From NCBI GenBank assembly GCA_003451595.1, contig DMDA01000101.1, positions 33,524 to 57,322 on the forward strand: a DNA stretch of 23,799 nucleotides, read 5' to 3'. Shown one piece after another: positions 10,127 through 18,549 of this stretch. The translations under genes were made by a program, and so were the position numbers. Origin of the DNA: Chloroflexota bacterium. GTDB taxonomy: Bacteria > Chloroflexota > Anaerolineae > Caldilineales > Caldilineaceae. Position 1 is the first letter of the stretch. Each line of letters begins with the position of its first letter. A model generated the notes under the pieces. It saw only the letters and a program-made list of their open reading frames with translations, did not search any database and had not been told where the DNA came from.

Positions 10127-11062
10127 TTAAGAAAACACGAGCGGCCGTCGCCCCCAACGCAAACAGAGGCCATCAATCAAGGCATGTTGCGCCGCAACGG
10201 AAGCGGGTCTGTTGCCATTGCGGCGATTCTGTACAATACCGTGAATCAAGCCACACGTTGCGCCGGCTAGCACCCTAACGCGCTGAACCCCATGCCCGTG
10301 CCGCGCAAAGAAGAAGAGCCGGTTGCGCCCCATGTAATAGAGCGTGATCGGGCTTTGTTGCTCCCAGGTCAGCGGCGCCTTGTGCTGCATCTTCGCCGCC
10401 GGTTGAAAGCGCACATCCAACCCGGCGGCATGGATGCGTAGGCACCAGTCCGTCTCCTCCCAGTACATGAAAAAACGTTCGTCAATGAGACCCGCCCGCT
10501 CAATCGCCTGGCGCGTCACCATGATGCCGCAGCCGTTGACAAAATCGACGCTGCGCGCCGGATATTGCCCCTGGTCAGTCTCGCCAGCGCCGACGTTGAT
10601 GGCATCCGCCGCCGCCCAGTCCACGTGGCCGCCCGCCGAGGAGATTGTCTGCCAGTTGTCCCAGGTGTAGACCATCGGCCCGGCCACGCCGCACGTTGGC
10701 GCCCGCTGAATCTCCTCGACCAGCGCAGTGACGCAATGCGGGTCAAGCCGTGTATCGTTGTTGACCAGAAAGAGCAGGTCGGCGTCGTGCGCCAACGCGT
10801 GACGCATCCCCAGGTTATTGCCACCGGCGTAACCAAGATTCCCGCCCGCTTCCAACACCTCGACATCGGGCGCCTGTGTGCGCAAGATAGCCGGCGTGCC
10901 ATCGGTCGAAGCGTTGTCCACCACCAGGATGTGCATATTCGCATAATCTTGGGCGCGTAGCGTGCGCAGGCATTCCAGAGTCAGTTCAATGCCATTGTAA
11001 GCCAGCACGATGCACCAGACAGCAGGGGGATTGGGCATCGCCACACACTGTGCAGTGGTCAT
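10127..11062 (-). CDS. GT2-family glycosyltransferase
   Basis: From the ATG at 11062 the product has 311 residues with the GT-A pattern: VWCIVLAYNG (15-24), VVDNASTDGT (47-56), GNLGYAGGNN (74-83), NND metal-binding triad (101-103), VDFVNGCGIMV (172-182) and ERFFMYWEETDWCLR (195-209). The layout parallels the GT2 gene at 5454-6374, and both belong to the WbbL/rhamnosyltransferase-like branch; they are clearly different proteins, so probably make different linkages. The frame is open to 11155, but ATG 11062 overlaps the upstream stop as ATGA (11059-11062) and follows GAGGTGAG at 11066-11073. It ends 14 bases before the start of the next gene. Confidence 0.88.
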   Translation of the reverse strand: MTTAQCVAMPNPPAVWCIVLAYNGIELTLECLRTLRAQDYANMHILVVDNASTDGTPAILRTQAPDVEVLEAGGNLGYAGGNNLGMRHALAHDADLLFLVNNDTRLDPHCVTALVEEIQRAPTCGVAGPMVYTWDNWQTISSAGGHVDWAAADAINVGAGETDQGQYPARSVDFVNGCGIMVTRQAIERAGLIDERFFMYWEETDWCLRIHAAGLDVRFQPAAKMQHKAPLTWEQQSPITLYYMGRNRLFFFARHGHGVQRVRVLAGATCGLIHGIVQNRRNGNRPASVAAQHALIDGLCLRWGRRPLVFS

Positions 11063-12231
11063 GAACTCACCTCGACGGGCGCGGCTCTTCCTTTTGGCGG
11101 CAAGGATAATGCATACCAATAGGCGTCCAGGATGCGATCGGCGGGTTTGGGCCAACTGAACTCTTCCGCGCGCGCCAGGCCGCGTTGCTGCAACTCCTGA
11201 TGGAAGGCGCGATCCTGAAGCAACCGAGTGATGTGCGCGGCCAACGCTGCGTCATCCTGGGCATCGATAATGATGCCGGCGTCGCCCACAACTTCCGGGA
11301 TCGAACCGCGATCGGAAGCAATCACGGGTGCGCCGCACTTCATGGCTTCAATGGGTGGCAAGCCCAGCCCTTCGTAGAGTGACGGGAAAAGGAAGCCTTC
11401 CGCCAGATTGAAGAGCGCCACCAGATCGCTGCGGCTGGGACGGATCAGCACCTGCGCATGGCCGGCGGCGACCATCGCCTGCACTGGCGCCGGTGGGTCA
11501 ACCAGGCGCGAGAAGAAGAGCATCTGATGGCTTGCCTGCATTGTTTCCGGCAGACGCTGCCAGGCGCGGGCAATCACGTCAGGGTTCTTGATGGCGTCAG
11601 CGAGCAGGAAGGGACGCTGTACGCCCAGACGCGTGCGCACCTCCTCCAACTGCGTCCGGTCTTCAAACCGCCGGAAAATAGGCGCCGGGCCATACTTGAC
11701 GGCGATCACGCGGTCTTCGGGCAGGCGGGTGCGGCGGATGATCTCGCGTCGGGAATATTCTGACACGGTAATCAACACATCAGCGCGGCGCACGGACAGC
11801 GTCGAGACAAAATGGAGATAGGTCATCAGCGCCATTGTGCGAGGCGTCTTTTCGTGTCCCCAGAGAATTTCCCAGAGCGGCATGATGTTGATAGCGTCGT
11901 GCAGGGTGATGACGCTACGCGCTCCCGGCGGCGCAAAACCAAAGTTCGCCGGGAAGTGAGCCACGTCGATGCCATCGGCGGCCATCGCATTGCGCAGCGT
12001 GAAGTCGAGCTTGAACGCCGAAAGTGCATTGACATAGGGCAGAATGCGCACGCTGACATGGGGTGGCAGTGACGCCGTCTCGATCTCAAAGCGAGCCTTG
12101 CTGTCAGCGTACAGAAAAATCTCGGCGCCGCGCGCCCGCTCGATTAGCGCGGGCACAAGCAGGCTGAGATAGGTATGCACGCCGCCCATCAGGGCATGCG
12201 ATAAATAGCGAACGTCAATGCCGATCCTCAC
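11059..12231 (-). CDS. GT4-family glycosyltransferase, mannosyltransferase-like
   Basis: The protein has 390 residues. MRIGIDVRYLSHALMGGVHTY opens the acceptor domain, VITLHDAINIMP (107-118) carries the HD pair, VLITVSEYSRREI (152-164) is the classical GT4 linker motif, and FPSLYEGLGLPPIEAMKCGAPVIAS (282-306) is the EX7E donor site with E287 and E295. SIPEVVGDAGI (310-320) follows as expected. The pattern matches the GT1/MTF-like group (MtfB/WbaZ type) that often uses GDP-mannose, although donor specificity is not proven. The usual GRL(D/E)xxKN segment is altered to LLADAIKNPDVIARAW (209-224). The start is GTG 12231 with AAGGAG 12 bases upstream; the gap to the preceding gene is 21 bases. Confidence 0.88.
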   Translation of the reverse strand: MRIGIDVRYLSHALMGGVHTYLSLLVPALIERARGAEIFLYADSKARFEIETASLPPHVSVRILPYVNALSAFKLDFTLRNAMAADGIDVAHFPANFGFAPPGARSVITLHDAINIMPLWEILWGHEKTPRTMALMTYLHFVSTLSVRRADVLITVSEYSRREIIRRTRLPEDRVIAVKYGPAPIFRRFEDRTQLEEVRTRLGVQRPFLLADAIKNPDVIARAWQRLPETMQASHQMLFFSRLVDPPAPVQAMVAAGHAQVLIRPSRSDLVALFNLAEGFLFPSLYEGLGLPPIEAMKCGAPVIASDRGSIPEVVGDAGIIIDAQDDAALAAHITRLLQDRAFHQELQQRGLARAEEFSWPKPADRILDAYWYALSLPPKGRAAPVEVSS

Positions 12232-12252
12232 GATTTGCCGTAGCTCCTTATG

Positions 12253-13404
12253 TCACATCCACATGTCCAGGGTGGTCAACGCCAACCCGATGCCGGGCGC
12301 CCACATCTTGTATACGCCTGATGCACGCCCGAAGGTTGTCAGCGTTTGCGTTTGCGTTGCATGCGCCTTCTCCTCAGCCCATTGCATGATCATTTGAACG
12401 CTGTCCTGGATCGAGTGGCCATGCATCACCGCCTGATACGCCCGCTCAACGATCCCCTCCCGCTCCTGTGGGTGATCCAGATAGTAACAGATCGTATCGA
12501 CCAGGGATGAGACCGGCGCGGCGACATAGTGCTCCCCAGGCCGGTATTCCGGCGCGTGTGGCAGAGACTCTTCGGTCACCAGCAGCGATCGGCTGGCCGC
12601 CGCCAGGGGCCACCGATAGGCCAACGCCGAATCGTACCACGTCGGCAACAGGTTGAGGGTGATCTTAGCGCGAGTCAGCAGCTGCGCACGTTCCTGGCCG
12701 TAGACCGGTGGGTGATTCACGCCGTCGATCACCAGTGTGCGTTTGCCCAGGTCATTGAGCTGCCCAATCACCCGATCCAGCAACTGACCGCGCCGACGCG
12801 TACGCCGCGTCCCGATCCAAAGTACGTCGATGTTGCGCTCGACCTCAGGATTTTCCTCGCGTGCTTCATCAATCAGCCCCCACCGCGCATAGTGCACCGG
12901 CAACCCCATGTTCTCATAGTAATCGGCATACACGCTTGAATACTCCAGCAACAGCCCCATCAGCCCTTGCTTGATGGCGTATTCATACATGCCCACGTAG
13001 CGGAATTTGTGCCCGCGATCGTGCACCCAGCGCGCTGGCGCCGTCTGCGCCAGACGGCCGACCATACCATCTTGATCTTGCAAGCGGTCCAGCCAGGCCA
13101 GCATGTGGCCAACCGGCCTGACCAGCGACTTGGGCAGGCGCAGGTCCGGGCAATCCTCGGTGCTCCAGTGAATCCAGAAAGGCCGCTGAGCAGGCGGCAT
13201 CCGCTCAAGCAGGGCGACAACACGTTGGAGACGTCCCCAGGGAGCATATGTGAATAGGAAACGCGCGCCGTCATAGTTGTCGGTTGTGAAATGATGTATT
13301 GACGGCACATAGCCCAGGTTGGTCAGGCATGTCGCCACGGTTAACGCCAGATCATCGACACCGTCGTACCAATGCAAGATCGCGACTCGGTTGTTTGATT
13401 CCAC
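12253..13404 (-). CDS. CgeB-like GT-B glycosyltransferase candidate
   Basis: From GTG 13404 the product has 383 residues. The N-terminal half (NNRVAILHWYDGVDDLALTV, then HHFTTDNYDGARFLFTYAPWG) looks like a divergent acceptor domain. The C-terminal half has DVLWIGTRRTRR (193-204), LLTRAKITLNLLP (242-254), LAAASRSLLVTEE (267-279) and a YYLDHPQERE tail region (307-316), the order seen in CgeB/Glyco_trans_1_2 proteins where the last domain is scored by an AKIxLN motif. I am fairly sure of the fold and unsure of the substrate. The frame extends to another GTG at 13443 without a ribosome binding site; GTG 13404 has GGAG 6 bases upstream. A 101-base gap separates it from the flippase gene. Confidence 0.65.
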   Translation of the reverse strand: MESNNRVAILHWYDGVDDLALTVATCLTNLGYVPSIHHFTTDNYDGARFLFTYAPWGRLQRVVALLERMPPAQRPFWIHWSTEDCPDLRLPKSLVRPVGHMLAWLDRLQDQDGMVGRLAQTAPARWVHDRGHKFRYVGMYEYAIKQGLMGLLLEYSSVYADYYENMGLPVHYARWGLIDEAREENPEVERNIDVLWIGTRRTRRRGQLLDRVIGQLNDLGKRTLVIDGVNHPPVYGQERAQLLTRAKITLNLLPTWYDSALAYRWPLAAASRSLLVTEESLPHAPEYRPGEHYVAAPVSSLVDTICYYLDHPQEREGIVERAYQAVMHGHSIQDSVQMIMQWAEEKAHATQTQTLTTFGRASGVYKMWAPGIGLALTTLDMWM

Positions 13405-13410
13405 GGGGAT

Positions 13411-13414
13411 CTCC
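13411..13414 (-). promoter_or_regulatory. Ribosome binding site for GTG 13404
   Basis: The minus strand reads GGAG, 6 bases before GTG 13404. The upstream alternative GTG 13443 has no purine-rich site. Confidence 0.45.
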
Positions 13415-13457
13415 AGTTGTCTATGCCAGGATTGCAGTTCCACGCTCGCGTAAATTC

Positions 13458-13483
13458 ATTCTACACGAACCACTGACATTCTA
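13458..13483 (-). promoter_or_regulatory. Two -10-like hexamers, weak promoter candidate
   Basis: TAGAAT occurs twice on the minus strand (13458-13463 and 13478-13483), each matching TATAAT at 5 of 6 positions, 54 and 74 bases before GTG 13404 in the 101-base gap after the flippase gene. No good -35 box lies at the proper distance, so this is only a candidate internal promoter. Confidence 0.2.
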
Positions 13484-13505
13484 GCTTGCGACTTGCTTAC
13501 ACTTC

Positions 13506-14957
13506 CTATCCGGCCTGCTGTCGCCGCATTCCCTGCACTAGCTCAAATTCGGGCTTACCAATAACCCCAAACAGCAGCAGCAAGCTGCTATAGATGACTG
13601 CACCGATCAGCACGTTGAGCGGAAGATACAGATCGCGCAATAGGAAGACCACCATCCCCATTGCCGACGCCGCAGCCAGTGGGCGCAACAAGGCCAGGTT
13701 CCAATTGATGTGGCCTAGTTTCTCACGCAACACCCACAGATACTGAGCTGCCAGGATGCCTTCCGTCAACACAGTCAAAATCGACGCCGCCAGCAGTCCG
13801 TAGACCGGTATCAGCAGCGCGTTCAGGCTCACATTCACTGTGGTGCTGATGGTAATGGCCCACGCCACGCGGCGTTCGGCGCCACTGACGACAATCACAT
13901 AACCAAGAAACTCGGTGACAAACATGAGAGGCACGACCCAAATCAGAATCGAGAGGGGCAAAGCTGCCGCACTGTAGTCGGCGCCATAAAGGAATTCAAC
14001 AATTGACGGCGCCAGCGCCCAACCGCCAACGGCGATGGGCAAGGCAATCATAAGCAGATAGCGCAGCATCCGCTCGTGGATCGCCGGCAACGTCTCCGGC
14101 CGCGTGACCGACTGCCGCGAGAGCGACGGATAGAGGGCTGTATTCACGACATTCGAGATGACCAACACCGAGAAGATCAGGTTGTACGCCGAGTTGTAAT
14201 AGCCGGTCACCACGTCGCCCTGGTGGATGTTGAGCAGAATGGTGTCGAACTTGTAGGAAAGTCCAAGCGTGAAGCCGATGACGCCAAAAGGAATGCTGGC
14301 GCGCAACAGTGCGGGCCACCAACCAGGCGTCGGCAGCGAAGGTTGCACGCCCAGCTTGCGAATGCCCTGCCAACAAAGTACGGTCATCAACAGAATCCCA
14401 ACCAGATTAGCGAAGATCAGCCCGTAGTAGCCAGTTGCCAAGATCAACGCCAGCGCGCCAAGCAGCACAAAGGTGACCTGATGCACCACCTGCGCTCCGG
14501 CAGCAATGTCGAGCCGCTCATGCCCTGCCAACACCGATTCTGCCGCGCCCTGCACGCTGTACATGATCAGCCCAATCGTGCCAAGCGCCACGCCGACGAT
14601 CATTTCGGGCGGGCGGCCCGTCAACCAGGCGGTCGTGATGATCGCCGCCGCTGCGCCGAGTGAGAGCAGAAAGCGCAGCCCCAACACGCTGCCGAAAAGC
14701 CGCTCAATCTCCTGCTTGCCGTCCGGACGGTCGCGCAGCCGCGCCACCTCGCGCACGGTATAGGCGCTGAGGCCCAGATCCGCAAAAAAGACAAAGACAG
14801 CGCCGAACGCCAGCACCGCCGCATACTGACCGTACACTTCCGCGCCCAACTGGCGGATAACCAGAACAGTGAACAGGAAGGAAACGACTTTGATTGCAAC
14901 GTGGGCGGCCATGCCAAACGCAGAGTTGCGCGCCACCGTTCTGGAGAATCTAGACAT
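13506..14957 (-). CDS. wzx: Wzx-type flippase (MATE/polysaccharide transporter family)
   Basis: The protein has 483 residues with 12-14 hydrophobic segments along its whole length. The N-terminus (MSRFSRTVARNSAFGM, then a helix ending TVLVIRQLGAEVYGQYA) and LGLSAYTVREVAR (61-73) are hallmark features of the oligosaccharide flippase family (polysaccharide_synt/RfbX); the second half repeats the pattern (YNSAYNLIFSVLVISN, then LYPSLSRQS). Wzx proteins move undecaprenyl-diphosphate-linked oligosaccharides across the inner membrane, which ties the surrounding transferases to a Wzx/Wzy-type export route. The ATG at 14957 overlaps the preceding GT4 gene's TAG by 8 bases, with AAGGTG about 12 bases upstream. 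The symbol reflects the family; the exact substrate is unknown. Confidence 0.88.
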   Translation of the reverse strand: MSRFSRTVARNSAFGMAAHVAIKVVSFLFTVLVIRQLGAEVYGQYAAVLAFGAVFVFFADLGLSAYTVREVARLRDRPDGKQEIERLFGSVLGLRFLLSLGAAAAIITTAWLTGRPPEMIVGVALGTIGLIMYSVQGAAESVLAGHERLDIAAGAQVVHQVTFVLLGALALILATGYYGLIFANLVGILLMTVLCWQGIRKLGVQPSLPTPGWWPALLRASIPFGVIGFTLGLSYKFDTILLNIHQGDVVTGYYNSAYNLIFSVLVISNVVNTALYPSLSRQSVTRPETLPAIHERMLRYLLMIALPIAVGGWALAPSIVEFLYGADYSAAALPLSILIWVVPLMFVTEFLGYVIVVSGAERRVAWAITISTTVNVSLNALLIPVYGLLAASILTVLTEGILAAQYLWVLREKLGHINWNLALLRPLAAASAMGMVVFLLRDLYLPLNVLIGAVIYSSLLLLFGVIGKPEFELVQGMRRQQAG

Positions 14958-16290
14958 ACTCAGCTGCTACACCTTCTCTATGCTGAACAACTGCAGCGTA
15001 CAACTGCATAAGATTTTGCATCTCTCCGTCTATGTCGAGTACGTTCCGCTGTCTTGCTCCCTCCTGAAGACGACGATTCAGATCCGCATCATCCACAACG
15101 CGCTGCATCGCCTGTGCCAAATCCGCAGCGTCTCCAGGACGAAAAATCAGGCCGTCCTTACCCGGCTCAACCAACTCAGCCAGACCGCCATGATCCGAGC
15201 AGATTACCGGGATGCTGGCGGCATAGGCCTCGAGAATCGTCAAAGGACAATTCTCATACCACACCGAAGGCGCCACCAGATAGTCAAATCCCTCAAGAAT
15301 CTCTGGCAGACGGCGATTGTCATAGCGACCATGAAAAACGATCTGTGGATTGTCTTGTGCTACTTTGCGTAAGCGTTGACCATAAGCAGGACTCGCCTCG
15401 TCGCCTCCCCAAATATGGAGTTCCGCCGATTGCGTTTCAACGCTCAATCTCTGAAAGGCATCGACCAGGACATGCACGCCTTTGTGTTGCGCAACCTGGC
15501 CAAGATAACCAAAACGCACTGTATCCCCTCCGCGCTTCACCAGCTGGTTTAGCTGCGTCGTATCGATGCCAATGCGTGAAAACACAAGCCGATCTGGTGC
15601 AACGAGATGCTGCATCTGACGACGCATGAATTGGGACGGCGCAATGACCATCGCCACAGACGCCAGCGCAGCTCGCAGACGTTCGCGCCGCAACTTCATT
15701 AACTTGCTGTCGGCGCCGACCGGCAAGTTTTCTATCAGCCGGCGCAAGGTGGGGGGCAACCTGTACCCCACGCGCGCATAAGGCTCATTTCCCCATAAGC
15801 GGCAGCGCGCACAAACCGCCGGGTCGTCTGGAACTGTGGCGCAGAGAGCACCGTCGCTACGCTGCAACGTGTGCTGCGGACAGAGGTACCAGTAGTCATG
15901 GAGGGTCAGCAGCGTAGGAATCTGGCGCCCGGCAGCGGCAAAGAGCGGCGCTACGCCAAGCAGATAGCCCGCCTGAAAGTGCGCCAGGTCAGGTCGTTGG
16001 CGCTCAAAATAGTCATCAAACCACTTGCCCAGCAACTCGTTGTCAAACTCCCATAGTCGGCGTTGCGGCGCCGCTATCAGGTTAAAACTCAACCGCCAGA
16101 CAGGAATGCCATCATACCAATCATGCTTGGCATTAATCTGCGTCGAACTTCCGCAGTCAATGGCTTCGATGGTGATGACCTCAACTTCATGCCCGTGTTC
16201 AAGTAGCCAGCGAGCCAGTCGATAGGTGTACAGTTCGGCTCCAGCCGAATAACGCGGTGGGAAATGGTGGACAGGCAACACAATTCGCAT
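14950..16290 (-). CDS. GT4-family glycosyltransferase with a cysteine cluster
   Basis: The protein has 446 residues. MRIVLPVHHFPPRYSAGAEL is the GT-B opening with a Gly-Ala-Glu turn. HDYWYLCP (131-138) is followed by Cys 137, 150, 160 and 163, a C-x12-C-x9-C-x2-C set that could bind a metal or form disulfides. VIAPSQFMRRQM (215-226), IGIDTTQ (240-246) and FGYLGQVAQHKGVHVL (260-275) mark the linker and the start of the donor domain. PSVWYENCPLTILEAYAASIP (341-361) is the EX7E donor site with E346 and E354. The HDYW-C subgroup of GT4 is common in exopolysaccharide loci. No ribosome binding site is obvious before the ATG at 16290; 79 bases separate it from the upstream gene. Confidence 0.87.
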   Translation of the reverse strand: MRIVLPVHHFPPRYSAGAELYTYRLARWLLEHGHEVEVITIEAIDCGSSTQINAKHDWYDGIPVWRLSFNLIAAPQRRLWEFDNELLGKWFDDYFERQRPDLAHFQAGYLLGVAPLFAAAGRQIPTLLTLHDYWYLCPQHTLQRSDGALCATVPDDPAVCARCRLWGNEPYARVGYRLPPTLRRLIENLPVGADSKLMKLRRERLRAALASVAMVIAPSQFMRRQMQHLVAPDRLVFSRIGIDTTQLNQLVKRGGDTVRFGYLGQVAQHKGVHVLVDAFQRLSVETQSAELHIWGGDEASPAYGQRLRKVAQDNPQIVFHGRYDNRRLPEILEGFDYLVAPSVWYENCPLTILEAYAASIPVICSDHGGLAELVEPGKDGLIFRPGDAADLAQAMQRVVDDADLNRRLQEGARQRNVLDIDGEMQNLMQLYAAVVQHREGVAAEYV

Positions 16291-16314
16291 GGCTGTAGTT
16301 TACCATGCGCACGC

Positions 16315-16342
16315 AAAGTATGCCCTTACATCTGTCTGACAA
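16315..16342 (-). promoter_or_regulatory. Weak promoter candidate before the GT4/wzx pair
   Basis: On the minus strand TTGTCA (16337-16342, 5 of 6 to TTGACA) lies 16 bases before TACTTT (16315-16320, only 3 of 6 to TATAAT), within the 79-base gap upstream of ATG 16290. The gap holds no hairpin that I can see. The weak -10 keeps confidence low. Confidence 0.2.
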
Positions 16343-16369
16343 ATCTCGGCGGCACTACACTTCCACTAT

Positions 16370-17335
16370 TCATAATGTGAAGCGCATGCCGTAATACCGT
16401 TGCATAAAAATCCGCAACGCTTCGTGGACAGGGTCATTGGTCGCCCGTGCGCGTAGATTGGTGGCGTCGAGCCACAGCAGATCTGGCGGTGGTCGATGCT
16501 CTGGTAGATTAGCAAGATAGACGATGATCTCGCCCGGAGCAGCTTGGGGAAGCGCTTCCGCCGCCGCAGTCGTGGACGGTACAATGGCGACGACATAGCG
16601 CTGCCCGTTCCACGTAAACGCCAGCCGATTCGGCGCCCGCTCGATCTCACGAATCCCCATCTCTCGCTCCAGCGTAATCCGCGCAAAGTCGCGCAACACC
16701 TGCTGTAGCGCGGCATCGACGCGCCGCGGCGACATTTTGCGCCGCACGGCGTCCATCGGCTGCACGATGCGCGCCGGGTTACCCTCCACCACGGAGCCGG
16801 GCGGGATCGACTGCGTAACGACCGACCGCGAGTTGACAAAACACTCGTCGCCGATCTCCACGCCTGGATGCAGAAAGACGCCCGCTGCACACCAGACATA
16901 GCTGCCGATGTTCACCCCCGCTAGCTTGACCCAGTAGCCCTGCGTGAAGGGCAAAAACGAGCCGTGCGTGAAGACCGTCGACCGCGGCCCCAGCGCCGAG
17001 TAATAGCCCATGCGCACCGGTTCATCGCAGTTGAGCAGACATTGCGGCCCGATGTAACACTGGTCGCCGATCTCCAGGTCGGACGCACCGTAGATGAGAC
17101 AAAAATTGGAGATCTCGCTCTGCCGCCCCAATCGAAACGCGCCGTCGAGCCGGATCAGCGTCGCTGCACGCACGGCAGCGTAGTCGCCCAACTCGATCTC
17201 GCGGGCGGCAATGCTGGCAAACCAGCCGATCGACACATGTCGACCCACCCGCGCCCCACAAACGCGCCGCAGCACCCAGGGCTTCACAAATGGCGGCAGA
17301 ATAAAAATCAGACCAAACAGCAATGCACGCATCAT
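16370..17335 (-). CDS. Hexapeptide-repeat (left-handed beta-helix) acyltransferase with C-terminal extension
   Basis: The protein has 321 residues. A short hydrophobic N-terminus (about 4-22, ending FVKPWVLRRV) precedes imperfect hexapeptide repeats from about 28 to 190: VGRHVSIG, IELGDYAAV, FRLGRQSEI, LEIGDQCYIG, then VNIGSYVWCAAGVFLHPGVEIGDECFV, closing with the family-typical PPGSVVEGNPARIV (178-191). FTHGSFLP (122-129) supplies a His in the loop where WcaF/LbH acetyltransferases place the catalytic His. It probably O-acetylates a sugar from acetyl-CoA in the cytoplasm. Residues about 200-321 form an extra domain that I do not recognise. Starts at 17335 and 17332 are both ATG; GGAGAG lies 11 bases before the first. 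The gap to the upstream gene is 38 bases. Confidence 0.82.
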   Translation of the reverse strand: MMRALLFGLIFILPPFVKPWVLRRVCGARVGRHVSIGWFASIAAREIELGDYAAVRAATLIRLDGAFRLGRQSEISNFCLIYGASDLEIGDQCYIGPQCLLNCDEPVRMGYYSALGPRSTVFTHGSFLPFTQGYWVKLAGVNIGSYVWCAAGVFLHPGVEIGDECFVNSRSVVTQSIPPGSVVEGNPARIVQPMDAVRRKMSPRRVDAALQQVLRDFARITLEREMGIREIERAPNRLAFTWNGQRYVVAIVPSTTAAAEALPQAAPGEIIVYLANLPEHRPPPDLLWLDATNLRARATNDPVHEALRIFMQRYYGMRFTL

Positions 17336-17373
17336 CTCTCAGTACTCTCCGCACGCCTCCCTGTGGTGACGCA

Positions 17374-18546
17374 TTACAGGTAGCGCAATAGCGTGTTCGG
17401 TCGCGCCCGGCGGTAGCTGCGATACCATGTACAGAGCGGGATCAAGATCGCCAGCCCGATCAGCCACACGATCACCGCCCGCACCACACCCGGCCCCTGC
17501 ACCGGCAACAGCCCCACCAGCCGCCCCAATCCGCCGTAGATGACCAGATGGATCACAAAGGCAAAGAGCGACACCTGCCCCAATGTCACCAGCCAGGCAA
17601 AGGGGCGCACCTGCAGCCAGCTCGACCGGGCAAGAAATAATGCGTAGACCCAGGCCGCCAACCCCAGGTTGAAGAGCAAAAAGGTAAGGCTTGGCGGCGT
17701 CTTGTTCATCACGAGCCAGTAATAGGGCGGCAACGATGCATCATAGCGCCACAAGTCGCCAAAGCCACCCCACACGCGCAGCAGAACAAAGAGCGCCAAC
17801 AGCCCCCCGCCCATCAGCACCCAATGGCGCGAGGACTGAAACCAGGGTCTCCGTACGACTGTGCCAAACGCGCAACCCAACGCAATCAGGCTGCCCCAGC
17901 CCAGGATCGAAAATTCGGTCGCCGGGAAGGTTGTGTAGCTGAAGTAGACCAACAGCGCCTGCCAGTAATCAACGCCCTGATTGAGCTGCGCTGTCAGCCC
18001 CGGCAACGCCAGTTGATACGCGACCAGCCAGATAAGGCCGACTACTGTCAGCACGGCCGTCGGCAATAAGCGCAACAGACTGACCAACGCAATACTGACG
18101 CCAATGCTGAGCAGAACGTGCGTATAAGGTGTACCCCCGCGCCAGGCCAGCCAGGCGATGGTGAGATCGAGCATCGCCAGCACACCAGCCCGGATCAGAA
18201 AGAATTGGGTGACGTCCCAATTGCTGTCGCCTTTTTTGCGCCGCCCCTGAGCATAGAGCGTCATGCTGACGCCAGCCAAAAACCAGAAGGTCGGCGACGC
18301 CAGGTTGGTGAACAGCCCCAGCACCCACGATGGCCAGTTGCCCAGTTGCGGCGTGAGGCCACCGTAGCTCTCTGCCTGCAGGCTGACTAACACCGACGCC
18401 GCCGCGTGATCCAGCGCCATCACGACAATGGCAAGCCCGCGCAGTGCGTCGATGCCCAGGAGCCGCACGCCTGCCTGTACGCTGACCACGCCACTGACGG
18501 GACGCCCCGTCACCGTTTCCATGCCCTGCGCCGTCGATTGCGCCAT
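17374..18546 (-). CDS. DUF1624/HGSNAT-like membrane acyltransferase
   Basis: The protein has 390 residues and about ten membrane segments after a polar N-terminus of some 27 residues. RLLGIDALRGLAIVVMALDH (28-47) is the signature of the heparan-alpha-glucosaminide N-acetyltransferase-like family (DUF1624/COG3503), with the D and H of the first helix; SPTFWFLAGVSMTLYAQGRRKK (84-105) is the second conserved block. By analogy such proteins pass an acyl group from a cytoplasmic CoA donor to sugar amino or hydroxyl groups on the outer side; the bacterial substrate is not established. With the hexapeptide protein downstream and a deacetylase homologue upstream it makes a modification trio. ATG 18546 has AAGGA 9 bases upstream and lies 3 bases after the preceding stop. 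Confidence 0.82.
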   Translation of the reverse strand: MAQSTAQGMETVTGRPVSGVVSVQAGVRLLGIDALRGLAIVVMALDHAAASVLVSLQAESYGGLTPQLGNWPSWVLGLFTNLASPTFWFLAGVSMTLYAQGRRKKGDSNWDVTQFFLIRAGVLAMLDLTIAWLAWRGGTPYTHVLLSIGVSIALVSLLRLLPTAVLTVVGLIWLVAYQLALPGLTAQLNQGVDYWQALLVYFSYTTFPATEFSILGWGSLIALGCAFGTVVRRPWFQSSRHWVLMGGGLLALFVLLRVWGGFGDLWRYDASLPPYYWLVMNKTPPSLTFLLFNLGLAAWVYALFLARSSWLQVRPFAWLVTLGQVSLFAFVIHLVIYGGLGRLVGLLPVQGPGVVRAVIVWLIGLAILIPLCTWYRSYRRARPNTLLRYL

Positions 18547-18549
18547 GTG

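Noticed and set aside
11063..11155. N-terminal extension of the GT2 gene to a start at 11155
   Set aside because: The extension is Arg-rich and lies in the upstream gene. ATG 11062 has a good GAGGTGAG site and an ATGA overlap.
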